From Hahella sp018986435 (GTDB lineage Bacteria; Pseudomonadota; Gammaproteobacteria; Pseudomonadales; Oleiphilaceae), in assembly GCF_050749805.1 (NCBI RefSeq), contig NZ_CP192738.1, forward strand, positions 3,224,001 through 3,288,000: a stretch of DNA of 64,000 bases, given 5' to 3'. Within the stretch, counting starts at the first letter, position 1; every line of letters starts with the position of its first letter. The translations under genes and the position numbers were made by a program. Below, piece after piece: positions 53,337-62,465 of the stretch. The notes beneath the pieces were generated by a model. It ran no database searches. It saw only the letters and a program-made list of their open reading frames with translations, and was not told the DNA's origin.

Positions 53337-53495
53337 CGCATTGACCCGCTCAAAGCTCTTATTGACGTGCAACTATTGACACCCAGCCGGGTTATGATGA
53401 AATGAGTCGCCCCCGCTGCTCTCTGCGGCGCGGGCTAAGCCGTTCCGGCTTGTCTTTCTCGTTGTCATCCATCTTCTTTATATCGCTGGTTGTCT

Positions 53496-53873
53496 ATGTG
53501 GCCGACTATTTCTCCTGTTGTGGTGAGCGTGTCTCTGCTGCTCGTCAGTAATGTTTTTATGACCTTCGCCTGGTACGCGCATCTGAAAGAGCTGAACAAC
53601 AAGCCCTGGATTATTGCGGCGCTGGTGAGTTGGGGCATCGCCTTGTTCGAGTACCTGCTGCAGGTCCCCGCCAACCGTATTGGTTACGGCGAACTCAGCC
53701 TGGGGCAACTTAAGATATTACAGGAAGTTATTACGCTAAGTGTGTTCATTCCATTTGCTTTTTTCTACATGAAGGAGCCGCTTAGACTGGATTTTCTGTG
53801 GGCGGGATTGTGTATCCTGGGCGCCGTATTTTTTATCTTCAGGCCCACCATTATGCAGGCGCTGCAAAGCTAA
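53496..53873 (+). CDS. DMT-family small membrane protein (DUF486-like)
   Basis: A 125-residue inner-membrane protein with four hydrophobic helices. The family-typical TFAWYAHLKELNNKPWIIA, SWGIALFEYLLQVPANRIG and LGQLKILQEVITLSVFIPFA match the DUF486/DMT small-transporter group. The start is ATG 53496, just after an in-frame TTG. The transported compound is unknown. It is monocistronic. Confidence 0.85.
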   Translation: MWPTISPVVVSVSLLLVSNVFMTFAWYAHLKELNNKPWIIAALVSWGIALFEYLLQVPANRIGYGELSLGQLKILQEVITLSVFIPFAFFYMKEPLRLDFLWAGLCILGAVFFIFRPTIMQALQS

Positions 53874-53966
53874 AAAGTTATACTGGACCGGCGCGCCGAT
53901 GTTTCAGGGCGCGCTTGGAATCTTCACTGACTCATCAAATGAAGGTCGCAGGGAACCTCGCCTTTT

Positions 53967-55058
53967 ATGAAACTATTTACCTGTCCGGCATGCGGTAATC
54001 TCGTCTATTTTGAAAACGTCGCCTGCACCCGTTGCGGCGCCGCCTTGGGTTTCGTTCCTGGTGAGATGGTTATGGCGGCGTTTACTCCTGATGGAGACCG
54101 GTTGTGGCGGCGCGTTGGGGACACTCATGGGCAGTACAAAAAGTGTTCCAATTACGCCGTTCACGCCGCGTGCAACTGGATGCTGAACGCAAACGAGCCG
54201 GTGGAGTTATGCGCCGCCTGTCAGCTCAACCGGACCATTCCTGACCTGAGCATTGCGGAGAATCTCCCTTTGTGGCGGACGCTGGAGACGGAAAAGCGCC
54301 GTCTGGCGTTCACCATAATGCGTCTGGGACTGCCATTGACGCCCCGCAGTCAGGATGACGCCGGGCTGGCCTTTGATTTTCTGGCGGACCCTGACCCCAG
54401 TTTCAATGAGCGCGACCGAGTCATGACCGGCCATGCCCAGGGCGTTATCACCCTGAATATTGCGGAGGCGGACCCGGCGCTGCGGGTAAGCATGCGTGAG
54501 CAGATGGGCGAGCCATATCGTACGATTCTGGGGCACTTTCGCCATGAGTCCGGGCATTATTACTGGGACCGCTTGATACGGGACAGCCACCGATTAACGG
54601 AATTCCGCCGCCAGTTTGGCGATGAAACGCAGAATTACAGCGAGGCGCTGGAGCGTCACTATCAGTCCGCGCCGCCGCAAGACTGGTCGCAGCGTTTCGT
54701 CAGCGCCTACGCCAGCAGTCATCCCTGGGAAGATTGGGCGGAAACCTGGGCGCATTACCTGCATATGATCGACACCCTGGAGACGGCCTATCAGTTTGGC
54801 CTGATGATTCATCCCCGCGCCGGCGATGACGCCACCCTGGACGTAAGCCATGACTTCGATCCCTACAATCAGCAGGCGTTTTCCGTATTGCTGGACCATT
54901 GGCTGCCCCTGACCTTCGCGCTCAACAGCCTGAACCGCAGTATGGGCCACGCCCATGCGTATCCTTTCATGCTGGGGCCGCAGGTGTTGCAGAAACTGGA
55001 GTTTGTGCACCTGACCGTGCGCGAGGCCAGCTCGACGAATGCGCCAGGGATAAGCTGA
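53967..55058 (+). CDS. Zinc-ribbon metallopeptidase-like protein (DUF2248/Peptidase_Mx type)
   Basis: A 363-residue cytoplasmic protein with an N-terminal zinc ribbon (FTCPACGNLVYFENVACTRCG) and another Cys cluster (CSNYAVHAACNWM, ELCAACQLNRT). A zinc-metallopeptidase core follows, with HESGH in LGHFRHESGHYYWDRL near residue 195 and a downstream acidic motif, HPWEDWAETWAHYLH. This two-module architecture is that of the putative zinc-binding peptidase family. No substrate is known. It appears to be a single-gene transcript. Confidence 0.85.
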   Translation: MKLFTCPACGNLVYFENVACTRCGAALGFVPGEMVMAAFTPDGDRLWRRVGDTHGQYKKCSNYAVHAACNWMLNANEPVELCAACQLNRTIPDLSIAENLPLWRTLETEKRRLAFTIMRLGLPLTPRSQDDAGLAFDFLADPDPSFNERDRVMTGHAQGVITLNIAEADPALRVSMREQMGEPYRTILGHFRHESGHYYWDRLIRDSHRLTEFRRQFGDETQNYSEALERHYQSAPPQDWSQRFVSAYASSHPWEDWAETWAHYLHMIDTLETAYQFGLMIHPRAGDDATLDVSHDFDPYNQQAFSVLLDHWLPLTFALNSLNRSMGHAHAYPFMLGPQVLQKLEFVHLTVREASSTNAPGIS

Positions 55059-55142
55059 CGGATTGTTAACAGAGCCGTGTCGACATGAGTGATAGACTGC
55101 CAAAAAATGTAATCTATTACTTTAAAAACATGGCTTAACCAT

Positions 55143-55667
55143 ATGTTATTAAATATAAATAAACTGCTTTTCATGCTCGCGTTCTCCCTGGTGTCAGCGG
55201 CGGCCGTCGCGCAGGAAGCGTGCTCCTCGGAGGTCACGCCGACCTCCCAGTTCGTACTGAAGGGCGCAGAAGTCTATGATACGAAAACCGGGTTGACCTG
55301 GAGCCGCTGCAGCATGGGGCTGACCTGGCGGGAGGGTTCAGGCTGCGTCGGCAAAGTGAAAATCTCCACCCTGGAAGGCGCGCGTCACTTTGCGCAACTG
55401 CAGGGCCACGGCTGGCGCATTCCGACTATCGAGGAGTTATACAGCCTGGTGCGACGGGGCTGCTCGGAACCGGCGATCAACGCTGAGGTTTTTCCGGATG
55501 TGCAGGACCTGGGTGAAGGCAGTCCCTACTGGAGCCAGACTCCGGTCGAAGAGGTTCCAACCCTGTATTACTTCGTCGATTTTATGACCGGCGACATAGA
55601 TGGACACACGGAAAGGTTTCCGTTGGCGTTGCGACTGGTGAGGGAGCAAGAGACGCCTAAAAATTAG
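55143..55667 (+). CDS. Secreted DUF1566-domain protein
   Basis: A 174-residue exported protein with signal peptide LLFMLAFSLVSAAAVAQ. It has a DUF1566/Lcl-C-like domain: DTKTGLTWSRCSMGLTW, then GHGWRIPTIEELYSLVRRGC and SPYWSQTPV. Several Cys residues (EACSSE, RCSMG, GCVGK, RGCSE) probably form disulfides. The domain is common in surface or periplasmic proteins with no defined function. The start has no strong ribosome-binding site. Confidence 0.8.
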   Translation: MLLNINKLLFMLAFSLVSAAAVAQEACSSEVTPTSQFVLKGAEVYDTKTGLTWSRCSMGLTWREGSGCVGKVKISTLEGARHFAQLQGHGWRIPTIEELYSLVRRGCSEPAINAEVFPDVQDLGEGSPYWSQTPVEEVPTLYYFVDFMTGDIDGHTERFPLALRLVREQETPKN

Positions 55668-55728
55668 TATTTTGTCTTATAAACAATAAGTTGGAACTGT
55701 TTCTTAAAGCATGGATAAGGAGCGTAAG

Positions 55729-56115
55729 ATGCAAGCACAGACGCTTATCGCCGTCCGCGATGTGGCCGCCAGCAGCCGTTGGTATCAGACATTGCTGGAT
55801 TGCCGAAGCGGGCATGGCGGCCCGGAATATGAACAGCTGGTGCAGGGTGAGGAGATGTTTATGCAACTGCACGCCTGGCATGCCCACGACCATCCTAATC
55901 TGGGCGACCCGGACGCCGCGCCCCATGGCTACGGCGTACTGTTATGGTTTCAGGTGGATGAGTTTGATGCGGCGGTGACGCGGGCAAGGGAGTTACAGGC
56001 GGACATTCTTGAAGGGCCAAAACTGAACTCCCGCGCCCAGCATCGGGAAATCTGGCTGCGCGACCCAGATGGCTACGTGGTGGTCCTGGCCAGCGCTTAT
56101 GGGGATGTTGAATAG
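55729..56115 (+). CDS. VOC-superfamily (glyoxalase/bleomycin-resistance fold) protein
   Basis: A 128-residue VOC-fold protein. ATG 55729 is chosen because AAGGAG lies 6 bases upstream; an ATG at 55711 is also in frame. Motifs are IAVRDVAASSRWYQTLLDC near the N-terminus, YGVLLWFQVDEFDAAV in the middle, and EIWLRDPDGYVVVLAS at the C-terminus with the usual metal-ligand Glu region. Family functions range from lyases and dioxygenases to antibiotic binding. It is followed by a PLP enzyme gene 69 bases downstream. Confidence 0.85.
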   Translation: MQAQTLIAVRDVAASSRWYQTLLDCRSGHGGPEYEQLVQGEEMFMQLHAWHAHDHPNLGDPDAAPHGYGVLLWFQVDEFDAAVTRARELQADILEGPKLNSRAQHREIWLRDPDGYVVVLASAYGDVE

Positions 56116-56184
56116 GGCGAACGACGCTGAATAGGCGCGGTCATGCGCCTTGTGGTGAACGAGCAACCCCAACGGGAGAACTTT

Positions 56185-57357
56185 GTGAATGCAACGCCAA
56201 CGCCCACAGAAAGTCTGAATACAATCGACACGCCGTTTTTGGCGGTGGACAAAACCCGTTTCCAAGCCAACATTTCGCGCATGCGCGCTTATTTGCAGCC
56301 GTTTAAGGTGCGCTTGCGGCCGCACTTGAAGACGGTCAAGTCCGTCCCCGCTGCGGAGCTGGTGATGGCGAGCAAGCAGGACCCGGCGACCGTGTCCACC
56401 CTGAAAGAGGCGGAAGCCTTTGCGGAAGCGGGGTATACGGATTTGCTCTATGCCGTCGGCATCTCCCCGCAAAAACTGCCTCGCGTGCTGGCGCTACAGC
56501 GTACAGGCGTCAATATCTCTATTCTGCTGGACAGCCGCGAGCAGGCCGAAATGGTCATCGCCTTTTGTCGGGAAAACGACGCCAATATTCCTGTGTATAT
56601 CGAGGTGGATTGCGACGGCCACCGCGCTGGATTGCCCGCGGATGATCCCGAACTGGTCGCCATCGGACGCCTGTTGCATGAAGCGGACGTGGAGGTGCGC
56701 GGTGTGATGAGTCATTCCGGCGGAGCCTATGACTGCGACACGCCGGAACAGTTGGCGACGGCCGCAGAGCAGGAACGCAGGGCGGCGGTGGCCGCGGCGC
56801 AGGCGTTGCGCAATGCGGGCGTGGCCTGTCCCGAGGTGAGCGTCGGCTCGACGCCGGCGGCGTTGTCTTACACTCACTTGGAGGGCGTGACGGAAGTGCG
56901 GGCCGGGGTGTATACCTTCTTTGATCTGGTGATGGCGGGCATCGGGGTCTGCAAGCTGAACGACATTGCGTTGTCGGTGGTGACCACTGTGACTGGACAC
57001 AACAAAGCCAAAGGCTGGCTTTTTGTGGATGCGGGCTGGTCGGCCTTATCCCGGGATCGCGGCACGGCGGAGCAGAAAGTGGATCAGCTTTACGGCGTGG
57101 TGTGCGATGAACAGGGGCGGGTCATTGACGGCTTGTTAGTGAGCGCCGTCAACCAGGAACACGGCGTCCTTAGCATGCGAGAAGGGGGGAGCATGCGTGA
57201 AGGATGCAGGGAGGCGCTCCCGGAACTGCCCATTGGAACGCGCCTGCGCATTCTTCCCAACCACGCCTGCGCCACGGCGGGACAGTTTCTGCACTATCAC
57301 GTGCTGGATGGCGCCAACCAACTGCTGGCAATCTGGCCCCGCATTCAGGGCTGGTAA
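56185..57357 (+). CDS. D-threonine aldolase/D-serine dehydratase-type PLP enzyme
   Basis: A 390-residue fold-type III PLP enzyme of the alanine-racemase-N-terminal plus DSD1-like C-terminal group. The PLP Lys lies in LRPHLKTVKS near residue 51. The C-terminal zinc/metal motif is ILPNHACATAGQF, with the His-x-Cys typical of D-serine dehydratases and D-threonine aldolases. GTG 56185, with GGAG 7 bases upstream, is preferred over ATG 56143. D-amino-acid catabolism in the cytoplasm is likely; which D-amino acid is uncertain. Confidence 0.87.
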   Translation: MNATPTPTESLNTIDTPFLAVDKTRFQANISRMRAYLQPFKVRLRPHLKTVKSVPAAELVMASKQDPATVSTLKEAEAFAEAGYTDLLYAVGISPQKLPRVLALQRTGVNISILLDSREQAEMVIAFCRENDANIPVYIEVDCDGHRAGLPADDPELVAIGRLLHEADVEVRGVMSHSGGAYDCDTPEQLATAAEQERRAAVAAAQALRNAGVACPEVSVGSTPAALSYTHLEGVTEVRAGVYTFFDLVMAGIGVCKLNDIALSVVTTVTGHNKAKGWLFVDAGWSALSRDRGTAEQKVDQLYGVVCDEQGRVIDGLLVSAVNQEHGVLSMREGGSMREGCREALPELPIGTRLRILPNHACATAGQFLHYHVLDGANQLLAIWPRIQGW

Positions 57358-57551
57358 ACGCCTTTGCTTGTCAGGGGACAGTGCGACGCGCAATATGACG
57401 TAGCATCACCCTAAGTACAACTCACTAAGTCGAACAGGGCCCCAATTAATGGCGGTTCCTGACTTTCTTGACTACTCTGTGCTGTGACCCTCCAAGGATG
57501 TTCAGGAGAATCGAACAAAAATAAATCTATGTTGTATCTACTTACCGTATA

Positions 57552-57579
57552 ACTGATTTCAGGCTGTAGAAAAATCAGT
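57552..57579. repeat. Inverted repeat upstream of OmpA-lipoprotein gene
   Basis: ACTGATTT (57552-57559) and AAATCAGT (57572-57579) form an 8-base perfect inverted repeat with a 12-base spacer, about 45 bases before the ATG. It could be an operator or leader hairpin. The rest of the 264-base gap (57358-57621) shows nothing else recognisable. Confidence 0.35.
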
Positions 57580-57621
57580 CAACACGATGTAAGTATCCAA
57601 CCATCGTAAGGAGACTTCAGA

Positions 57622-59073
57622 ATGAAAGGAGTAGACGCCTATCTCGCCGCAGTAATCACCGCCGTAACGCTCACTGGCTGCGCTTCGCAGACCGCGCTCA
57701 CTGAGCAGGCCGCCTACCAGCAATATCCCGCCCTGGAAGAACTGAGAGATCAGGTCGAGCAGGGGAAATCACAGAATCTCAACGTATTGTCGCCGCAGCG
57801 CTACAGCCAGGCCAGAAAGTCCTATCAGGATGCGCTGCAGTGGGCTCAGGCCGATAACGCCAAAGCCACCGGCATCGCCAGACAGGGACTGGCCTCTATC
57901 AGTGAAGCCCGCACCAATGCGGAGGTCGCCGCCTATAATCTGGAAGATGTGCTCAACGCACGGCAGAAAGCCCTGGCGGCTAATGCGGACAAAGTTATCC
58001 CCGGCGAGTTTATGAAAGCGGAGGACAATCTCGTCAAACTCACCGGCATGATTGAAAAAGGCAGCGTCGAAGACGCCAAAGCCGGTCGTGCGGAAGTGGC
58101 GCGCCTGTATTCTCAGGCGGAGCTGAACGCGCTCAAGGGCAATATTGTGGACCGCGCCCGTGACGCGCTGGAATCAGCCAGAAGCCGCGACATTGACGAC
58201 CTGGCCCCCAAAACCATGGAAATGGCGCAGGAAGAATATCAACTGGCTCTGAAAACCCTGGATGCGGACAGAACCGATACCGAAAGGGCGCAGACCCACG
58301 CGCAAAAATCCCTGTGGAACGTGATGCGCGCGGAGTACATCGCCGATACCGTCAAATACTTCGATGAGTCCGACTTCAACGAAGAAGACAAAGTGCTGTG
58401 GTATCAGCAGCAACTGGCGACAGCCGCCCGTCCGATTAACCAGCAGTTGCCTTTCGATCAGCCCAACAAGGAAGTGGTGCGTCAAGTCAGCGCCAATATT
58501 CAAGGCCTGATGACGGATCGCGATTCCGCGTTGCTGGCGCTGGAAAACGCCAAGACCCGTGAGATGAGAGCGGCGTCGGAAAAAGACGAACTGATGGCGC
58601 AACAGCAGCGGGAAGATCAGCGCAAGCAGGCCATCACCGCGAAATTCGCCGTAGTGCAGTCTCTGTTTACGGAGAAAGAAGCGGATGTGTACAGACAGAA
58701 AGACAACGTGCTGATTCGCGCCCACGGGTTTAACTTCCCCTCCGGCAAAAGCGAGATTCAGGGAGAAAACTTCGCCCTGGTGAACAAAATCATCGAAGCG
58801 GTGAAAGAGTTCCCCAATGCCCGGGTTGTGGTGTCCGGCCATACGGATAATCGCGGCTCCACTGAGCTGAACCAGGGCCTGTCGCAACAACGGGCGGAGG
58901 AAGTAGCCAAGATGCTGAAAGAAATCGGTCGCATCCCTTCCAATAAAATCACTGCGATGGGGTACGGCGAGCAACGTCCGGTCTCCACCAATGACACCAC
59001 GGAAGGCCGCGCTGACAACCGTCGAGTGGAAGTACTGATCGTCAATGAAGGCGGCGTAGAACAGGTCTATTGA
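57622..59073 (+). CDS. Lipoprotein with DUF4398-like helical region and OmpA domain
   Basis: A 483-residue predicted lipoprotein with lipobox LTGC near residue 19. A long Ala/Glu/Gln-rich helical region of about 330 residues follows, with DUF4398-like repeats such as PQRYSQARKSYQDALQWAQ. A C-terminal OmpA-like peptidoglycan-binding domain contains VVVSGHTDNRGSTELN, LSQQRAEEVAKMLKEIG and GRADNRRVEVLI. It probably links the outer membrane to peptidoglycan. A GAG-type ribosome-binding site (AAGGAGAC) precedes the ATG. It is monocistronic and converges with the kinase operon. Confidence 0.88.
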   Translation: MKGVDAYLAAVITAVTLTGCASQTALTEQAAYQQYPALEELRDQVEQGKSQNLNVLSPQRYSQARKSYQDALQWAQADNAKATGIARQGLASISEARTNAEVAAYNLEDVLNARQKALAANADKVIPGEFMKAEDNLVKLTGMIEKGSVEDAKAGRAEVARLYSQAELNALKGNIVDRARDALESARSRDIDDLAPKTMEMAQEEYQLALKTLDADRTDTERAQTHAQKSLWNVMRAEYIADTVKYFDESDFNEEDKVLWYQQQLATAARPINQQLPFDQPNKEVVRQVSANIQGLMTDRDSALLALENAKTREMRAASEKDELMAQQQREDQRKQAITAKFAVVQSLFTEKEADVYRQKDNVLIRAHGFNFPSGKSEIQGENFALVNKIIEAVKEFPNARVVVSGHTDNRGSTELNQGLSQQRAEEVAKMLKEIGRIPSNKITAMGYGEQRPVSTNDTTEGRADNRRVEVLIVNEGGVEQVY

Positions 59074-59131
59074 TCTTTCCGTCAACGATGCGCGCCCTGT
59101 CCGGGCGCGTGTCGCCGGGGTTTTGCATGGA

Positions 59132-60958
59132 TTAAACCGCCTTCGCCGGGGTGGCCTCCTGCGGCGGACGCTCGCTCAACAGCCAAAGCCGAAAGCGGGC
59201 GCCCTGTCCCGGCGTACTGTCCACCTCAATGCGGCCGCCATGGCGTTCAATGATGCTGTGAGAGATGGCCAGTCCCAATCCGGTGCCTTTGCCGACGGGT
59301 TTGGTAGTGAAGAACGGATCGAAGATGCGTTTGCGGGTTTCCTCCGGGATGCCGGCGCCGTTGTCCTGCACTTCCACCCATACGCCTTGCTCCCAGAATC
59401 CGGTGCGCAGCCAGATTTTTCCTGAACTCTCGATCGCCTGCGCGGCGTTGACCAGCAGATTCAACAGCACCTGGTTCAATTGCCCGGGCAGGCATTCGAT
59501 TTCCCCCACGTCGCCATACTCTTTGATCACCTCAGCCTTGTATTTGATTTCATTCCAGGCGATAGCCAGGGCGCTTTCCAGTTGGGCTTCAATGGGGGAG
59601 TGACGCCATTCTTCTCCCTCGCCGGCGCGGGTGAAGTCGCGCAAATCCTGTACGATCTTGCGCACCCGCTCAAGGCCATTGCGTGTTTCGGCGATGACGT
59701 CGGGAATATCCTGGCGTAAATAGTCCAGCTCCAGATCGCTGATGATGGTTTTGAATTCATTCCAGCGCGGGTTTTCGTCATCGCTGTTTTGTCGCACGGC
59801 TTCCGCTGCGTCAATAATGCTCATCAGATCTTTAACGTAATTCTCCAGGGAGCCCAGGTTGGAGCTGACGAAGCCGATGGGGTTATTTATTTCATGGGCG
59901 ACGCCCGCCGCCAATTGTCCGATAGAAGCTAACTTTTCACTTTGCAGAAGCTGCAGGTGGGTTTGCTCCAGTTCCTGGGTGCGGGCGACGACTTTTTCCT
60001 CCAGGGTGGCGTTGGCGTCCGCCAATTGGTTATGCAGACGCATATTGTGAAGACTGATAGCGGCTTTGGCGTCGAATACTTCCAGAAGATTGCGCGCCAG
60101 CCCATCAGGAGTATGTCCGTCCAGGTAAGCGACGAGACCGGGTTCGTCGTGACGGCCAATAAAAAGCACCGTTTCAGTCGAGGAGAACTGGCTTTCACCG
60201 GTTTGGAAGGCTGCTTTGATGGCTGCCCGTGCGGGGGCGGGTATGGGCGCCTGCGACCAGGGCGCGCCTGCGGTGATATCCTCTGAGCCGCACAGGATGG
60301 TGTAGGCGTCTGGGGGCTCGGATGGCGGTGGTGGGCTCAGCATCAGGCCCGTTCCTTCAAAGCCGGTGATGCGTAATAGTTGCGACAGAATGTCCTTCGC
60401 GAAATCCTGCAGTGTAGTTCCTGGCTGCAGGTAATCCGGCGCTTCAATGATTTGTCGCAGCCCCCGATGATGGGTCTCCAGGGCGCACAGGCTTTCATAA
60501 GCGCGCAGAGCGCTGATGACCGAGGTGTAGAGCTTTTGCGCGTCCAGCTCGGTCTTGTTTTTGTAGTCATTAATGTCGTAACGCAGAATCACGTCCCGTT
60601 CCGGCGCCATGCCCGGCTGTCCCGTTCGCAGGATAATGCGGACATTGTGGTCGCCCAGTTCTTCGCGGATATAGCGGGCCAGCTCCAGGCCGGCGTCGTC
60701 GCTTTCCATTACCACGTCGAGCAGGATAACGGCGACGCCCGCGTTTTCCTGTAGAGCTTTCCGCGCTTCCTCCGCACTGTAGGCGCTGGCGAGTTGCAGC
60801 TTGCGGTTGTGGAACTCCACATTGCGCAAAGCCAGGCGGGTGATAGAGTGCAGGTCTTCATCGTCGTCGACGATTAATATTAGCCAGCAAGGCGGCGGCT
60901 CTGGGAGAGCGCCATCGATGTCGCCGGAATGGCTGGAGCGTAGTTTTAGTCTCGTCAT
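59132..60958 (-). CDS. Receiver-DUF3369-histidine kinase
   Basis: A 608-residue soluble hybrid. The N-terminal receiver (about 25-150) has D31/D32 and phospho-acceptor D81 (VILLDVVMESDDAG). A DUF3369 sensor-like domain covers about 165-330. A coiled coil (TLEEKVVARTQELEQ) precedes HisKA (LAAGVAHEINNPIGF), then the HATPase (NLLVNAAQAIE, DNGAGIPEETRKRIFDPFF, GTGLGLAISHSI). It lacks membrane helices. It follows the ethylene-receptor-like kinase gene after 11 bases. The order suggests phosphotransfer from that kinase to this receiver. Confidence 0.9.
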   Translation of the reverse strand: MTRLKLRSSHSGDIDGALPEPPPCWLILIVDDDEDLHSITRLALRNVEFHNRKLQLASAYSAEEARKALQENAGVAVILLDVVMESDDAGLELARYIREELGDHNVRIILRTGQPGMAPERDVILRYDINDYKNKTELDAQKLYTSVISALRAYESLCALETHHRGLRQIIEAPDYLQPGTTLQDFAKDILSQLLRITGFEGTGLMLSPPPPSEPPDAYTILCGSEDITAGAPWSQAPIPAPARAAIKAAFQTGESQFSSTETVLFIGRHDEPGLVAYLDGHTPDGLARNLLEVFDAKAAISLHNMRLHNQLADANATLEEKVVARTQELEQTHLQLLQSEKLASIGQLAAGVAHEINNPIGFVSSNLGSLENYVKDLMSIIDAAEAVRQNSDDENPRWNEFKTIISDLELDYLRQDIPDVIAETRNGLERVRKIVQDLRDFTRAGEGEEWRHSPIEAQLESALAIAWNEIKYKAEVIKEYGDVGEIECLPGQLNQVLLNLLVNAAQAIESSGKIWLRTGFWEQGVWVEVQDNGAGIPEETRKRIFDPFFTTKPVGKGTGLGLAISHSIIERHGGRIEVDSTPGQGARFRLWLLSERPPQEATPAKAV

Positions 60959-60969
60959 TCCAAATTCTG

Positions 60970-62211
60970 TCAGGCTGTAAAGTCACCGTCATGGCGACGC
61001 TTATCGCCGCCGTCCCTGGGGAATTCGATTGCGAAAGCGACGCCCTGTTCGGCGCCGGTATCGGCGATTCTTACTTTCCCATTCAGGACGTTGGTCACCA
61101 GGTTGTGAAGAATATGCAGGCCAAGGCCGCTACCTCCTTCATTACGTTTGCTGGTGAAAAATGGCTCAAAAACTTTGTCTCGTAAGGACTCGGGAATTCC
61201 CACGCCGTTATCGCACACCAGCAGCTCTACCTGATCGTCCACCACGTCAAAACGAATATCCACGATCCCCGGGCCTCCTGCGAAGCCATGAGTGAGGGAG
61301 TTCAATATAAGGTTAGTCAACACTTGCGACAGTGCGCCAGGATGGCTGTAAACCTCCAGCTCTTGCGGACCATGGATGCTGACGCTGGAGGAGGCTTTTT
61401 TCAGCGCCGGAGACAGGCTGGTGACGATCTCATGGAGATATTGAGAGAGATTGAAGCGCCGCTCCTCGCCTGCGGACTGATCGACTGCGACCTGTTTGAA
61501 AGACTGGATCAGGTTGGCGGCGCGGCTGGCGTTGGCCGCGATCAGGCGGGTAGAGTCTCTGGCGGCGTTGATATAGTCCGTCAGTTCTTCTTCTGACAAT
61601 GACTCGCTGGCGTAGGTTTTCTGCAAGCGCTCGGTTTCCTCTGTCAGCAATGTGGAGGCGGTGACGATGACGCCGATGGGCGTGTTGATCTCATGCGCCA
61701 CTCCCGCCACCAGGCGTCCCAGGGCGGCCATCTTTTCTCGTTGCATGAGTTGGTGTTGCGTTTCTTCCAGCTTGCGATTGGTCGCCATTAGTTCTTCATT
61801 GGAGCGCTGCAACTCCTGATTGATCCGGGACAGTTGCGCCTGACTGGGAATGGAGAGGGCGGCGGGAATCAGCTTCACCAGCAGCAGGGCGGTTATCACA
61901 GAAGCCGCCGCGGTGACGGCTTTCACCCCCCCGATCAGCCAGTAAGCGGGATACCAGGTCACCCAGATATTCATCACATGGGTGGCTCCGCAGGCCAGGA
62001 TAAAGACGCCGAAGGACATAAACATCCAGTTGAACGGCACGTCCTGGCGTTTACGGATGAAGTAGATCAGCGTGATCGGGATGGTCATGTACGCCAGGGC
62101 GATGAGCGCGTCGGAGCTGATGTTCAGCCAGAGAATGCCGGGCTTCCAGAGGTAACAGTGTCCATGAGGCATGTACCCTTTGCCGGTGAAAAAATCGATG
62201 ATGGATTCCAT
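60970..62211 (-). CDS. Histidine kinase with ethylene-receptor-like transmembrane domain
   Basis: A 413-residue membrane kinase. Residues 28-115 form three helices closely resembling the ethylene-binding domain of plant ETR1: ISSDALIALAYMTIPITLIY, then FGVFILACGATHVMNIWVTW. Counterparts of the ETR1 residues Asp25, Tyr32, Cys65 and His69 are D34, Y41, C74 and H78; the last two are the Cu(I) ligands in ETR1. A coiled coil follows, then HisKA (LVAGVAHEINTPIGV) and a HATPase (CDNGVGIPESLRDKVFEPFF, GGSGLGLHILHNLV). It is cotranscribed with a receiver-kinase. Confidence 0.9.
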   Translation of the reverse strand: MESIIDFFTGKGYMPHGHCYLWKPGILWLNISSDALIALAYMTIPITLIYFIRKRQDVPFNWMFMSFGVFILACGATHVMNIWVTWYPAYWLIGGVKAVTAAASVITALLLVKLIPAALSIPSQAQLSRINQELQRSNEELMATNRKLEETQHQLMQREKMAALGRLVAGVAHEINTPIGVIVTASTLLTEETERLQKTYASESLSEEELTDYINAARDSTRLIAANASRAANLIQSFKQVAVDQSAGEERRFNLSQYLHEIVTSLSPALKKASSSVSIHGPQELEVYSHPGALSQVLTNLILNSLTHGFAGGPGIVDIRFDVVDDQVELLVCDNGVGIPESLRDKVFEPFFTSKRNEGGSGLGLHILHNLVTNVLNGKVRIADTGAEQGVAFAIEFPRDGGDKRRHDGDFTA

Positions 62212-62367
62212 GGCCGCATCCTTTCTTCCCTTAACCTGTTAAACAACGTATAGCACGCTCCCGCGCTATCGCAAGATAACGGGATGTCTGCTTGGCGGCG
62301 CAGAAAGAGCGTTTCCGTTGATCTGGGTCAAAGCTGACCCGGGCTGCGCCTTAACCCCCCTAATCAC

Positions 62368-62408
62368 TTGATCCAAATCATAATTATTCGCCGGCAAAGG
62401 CATAGACT
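62368..62408 (+). promoter_or_regulatory. FNR/Anr-type site with -10 element upstream of ompW
   Basis: TTGAT-CCAA-ATCAT at 62368-62381 differs from the FNR consensus TTGAT-N4-ATCAA only in the last base. A TAGACT -10-like hexamer at 62403-62408 sits about 29 bases from the site centre, the geometry of a class II FNR-activated promoter. OmpW genes are known FNR targets in enterobacteria. Confidence 0.6.
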
Positions 62409-62465
62409 CCCGCCCCGTCATCAATTCTTAATTTTGCAGTTGAATGTGAAGAGTAGGGGTATGTT

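Noticed and set aside
59091..59109. CGCGCCC/GGGCGCG hairpin after the OmpA-lipoprotein gene
   Set aside because: Good stem but no T-run; could be a convergent-gene terminator, not supported enough to annotate.
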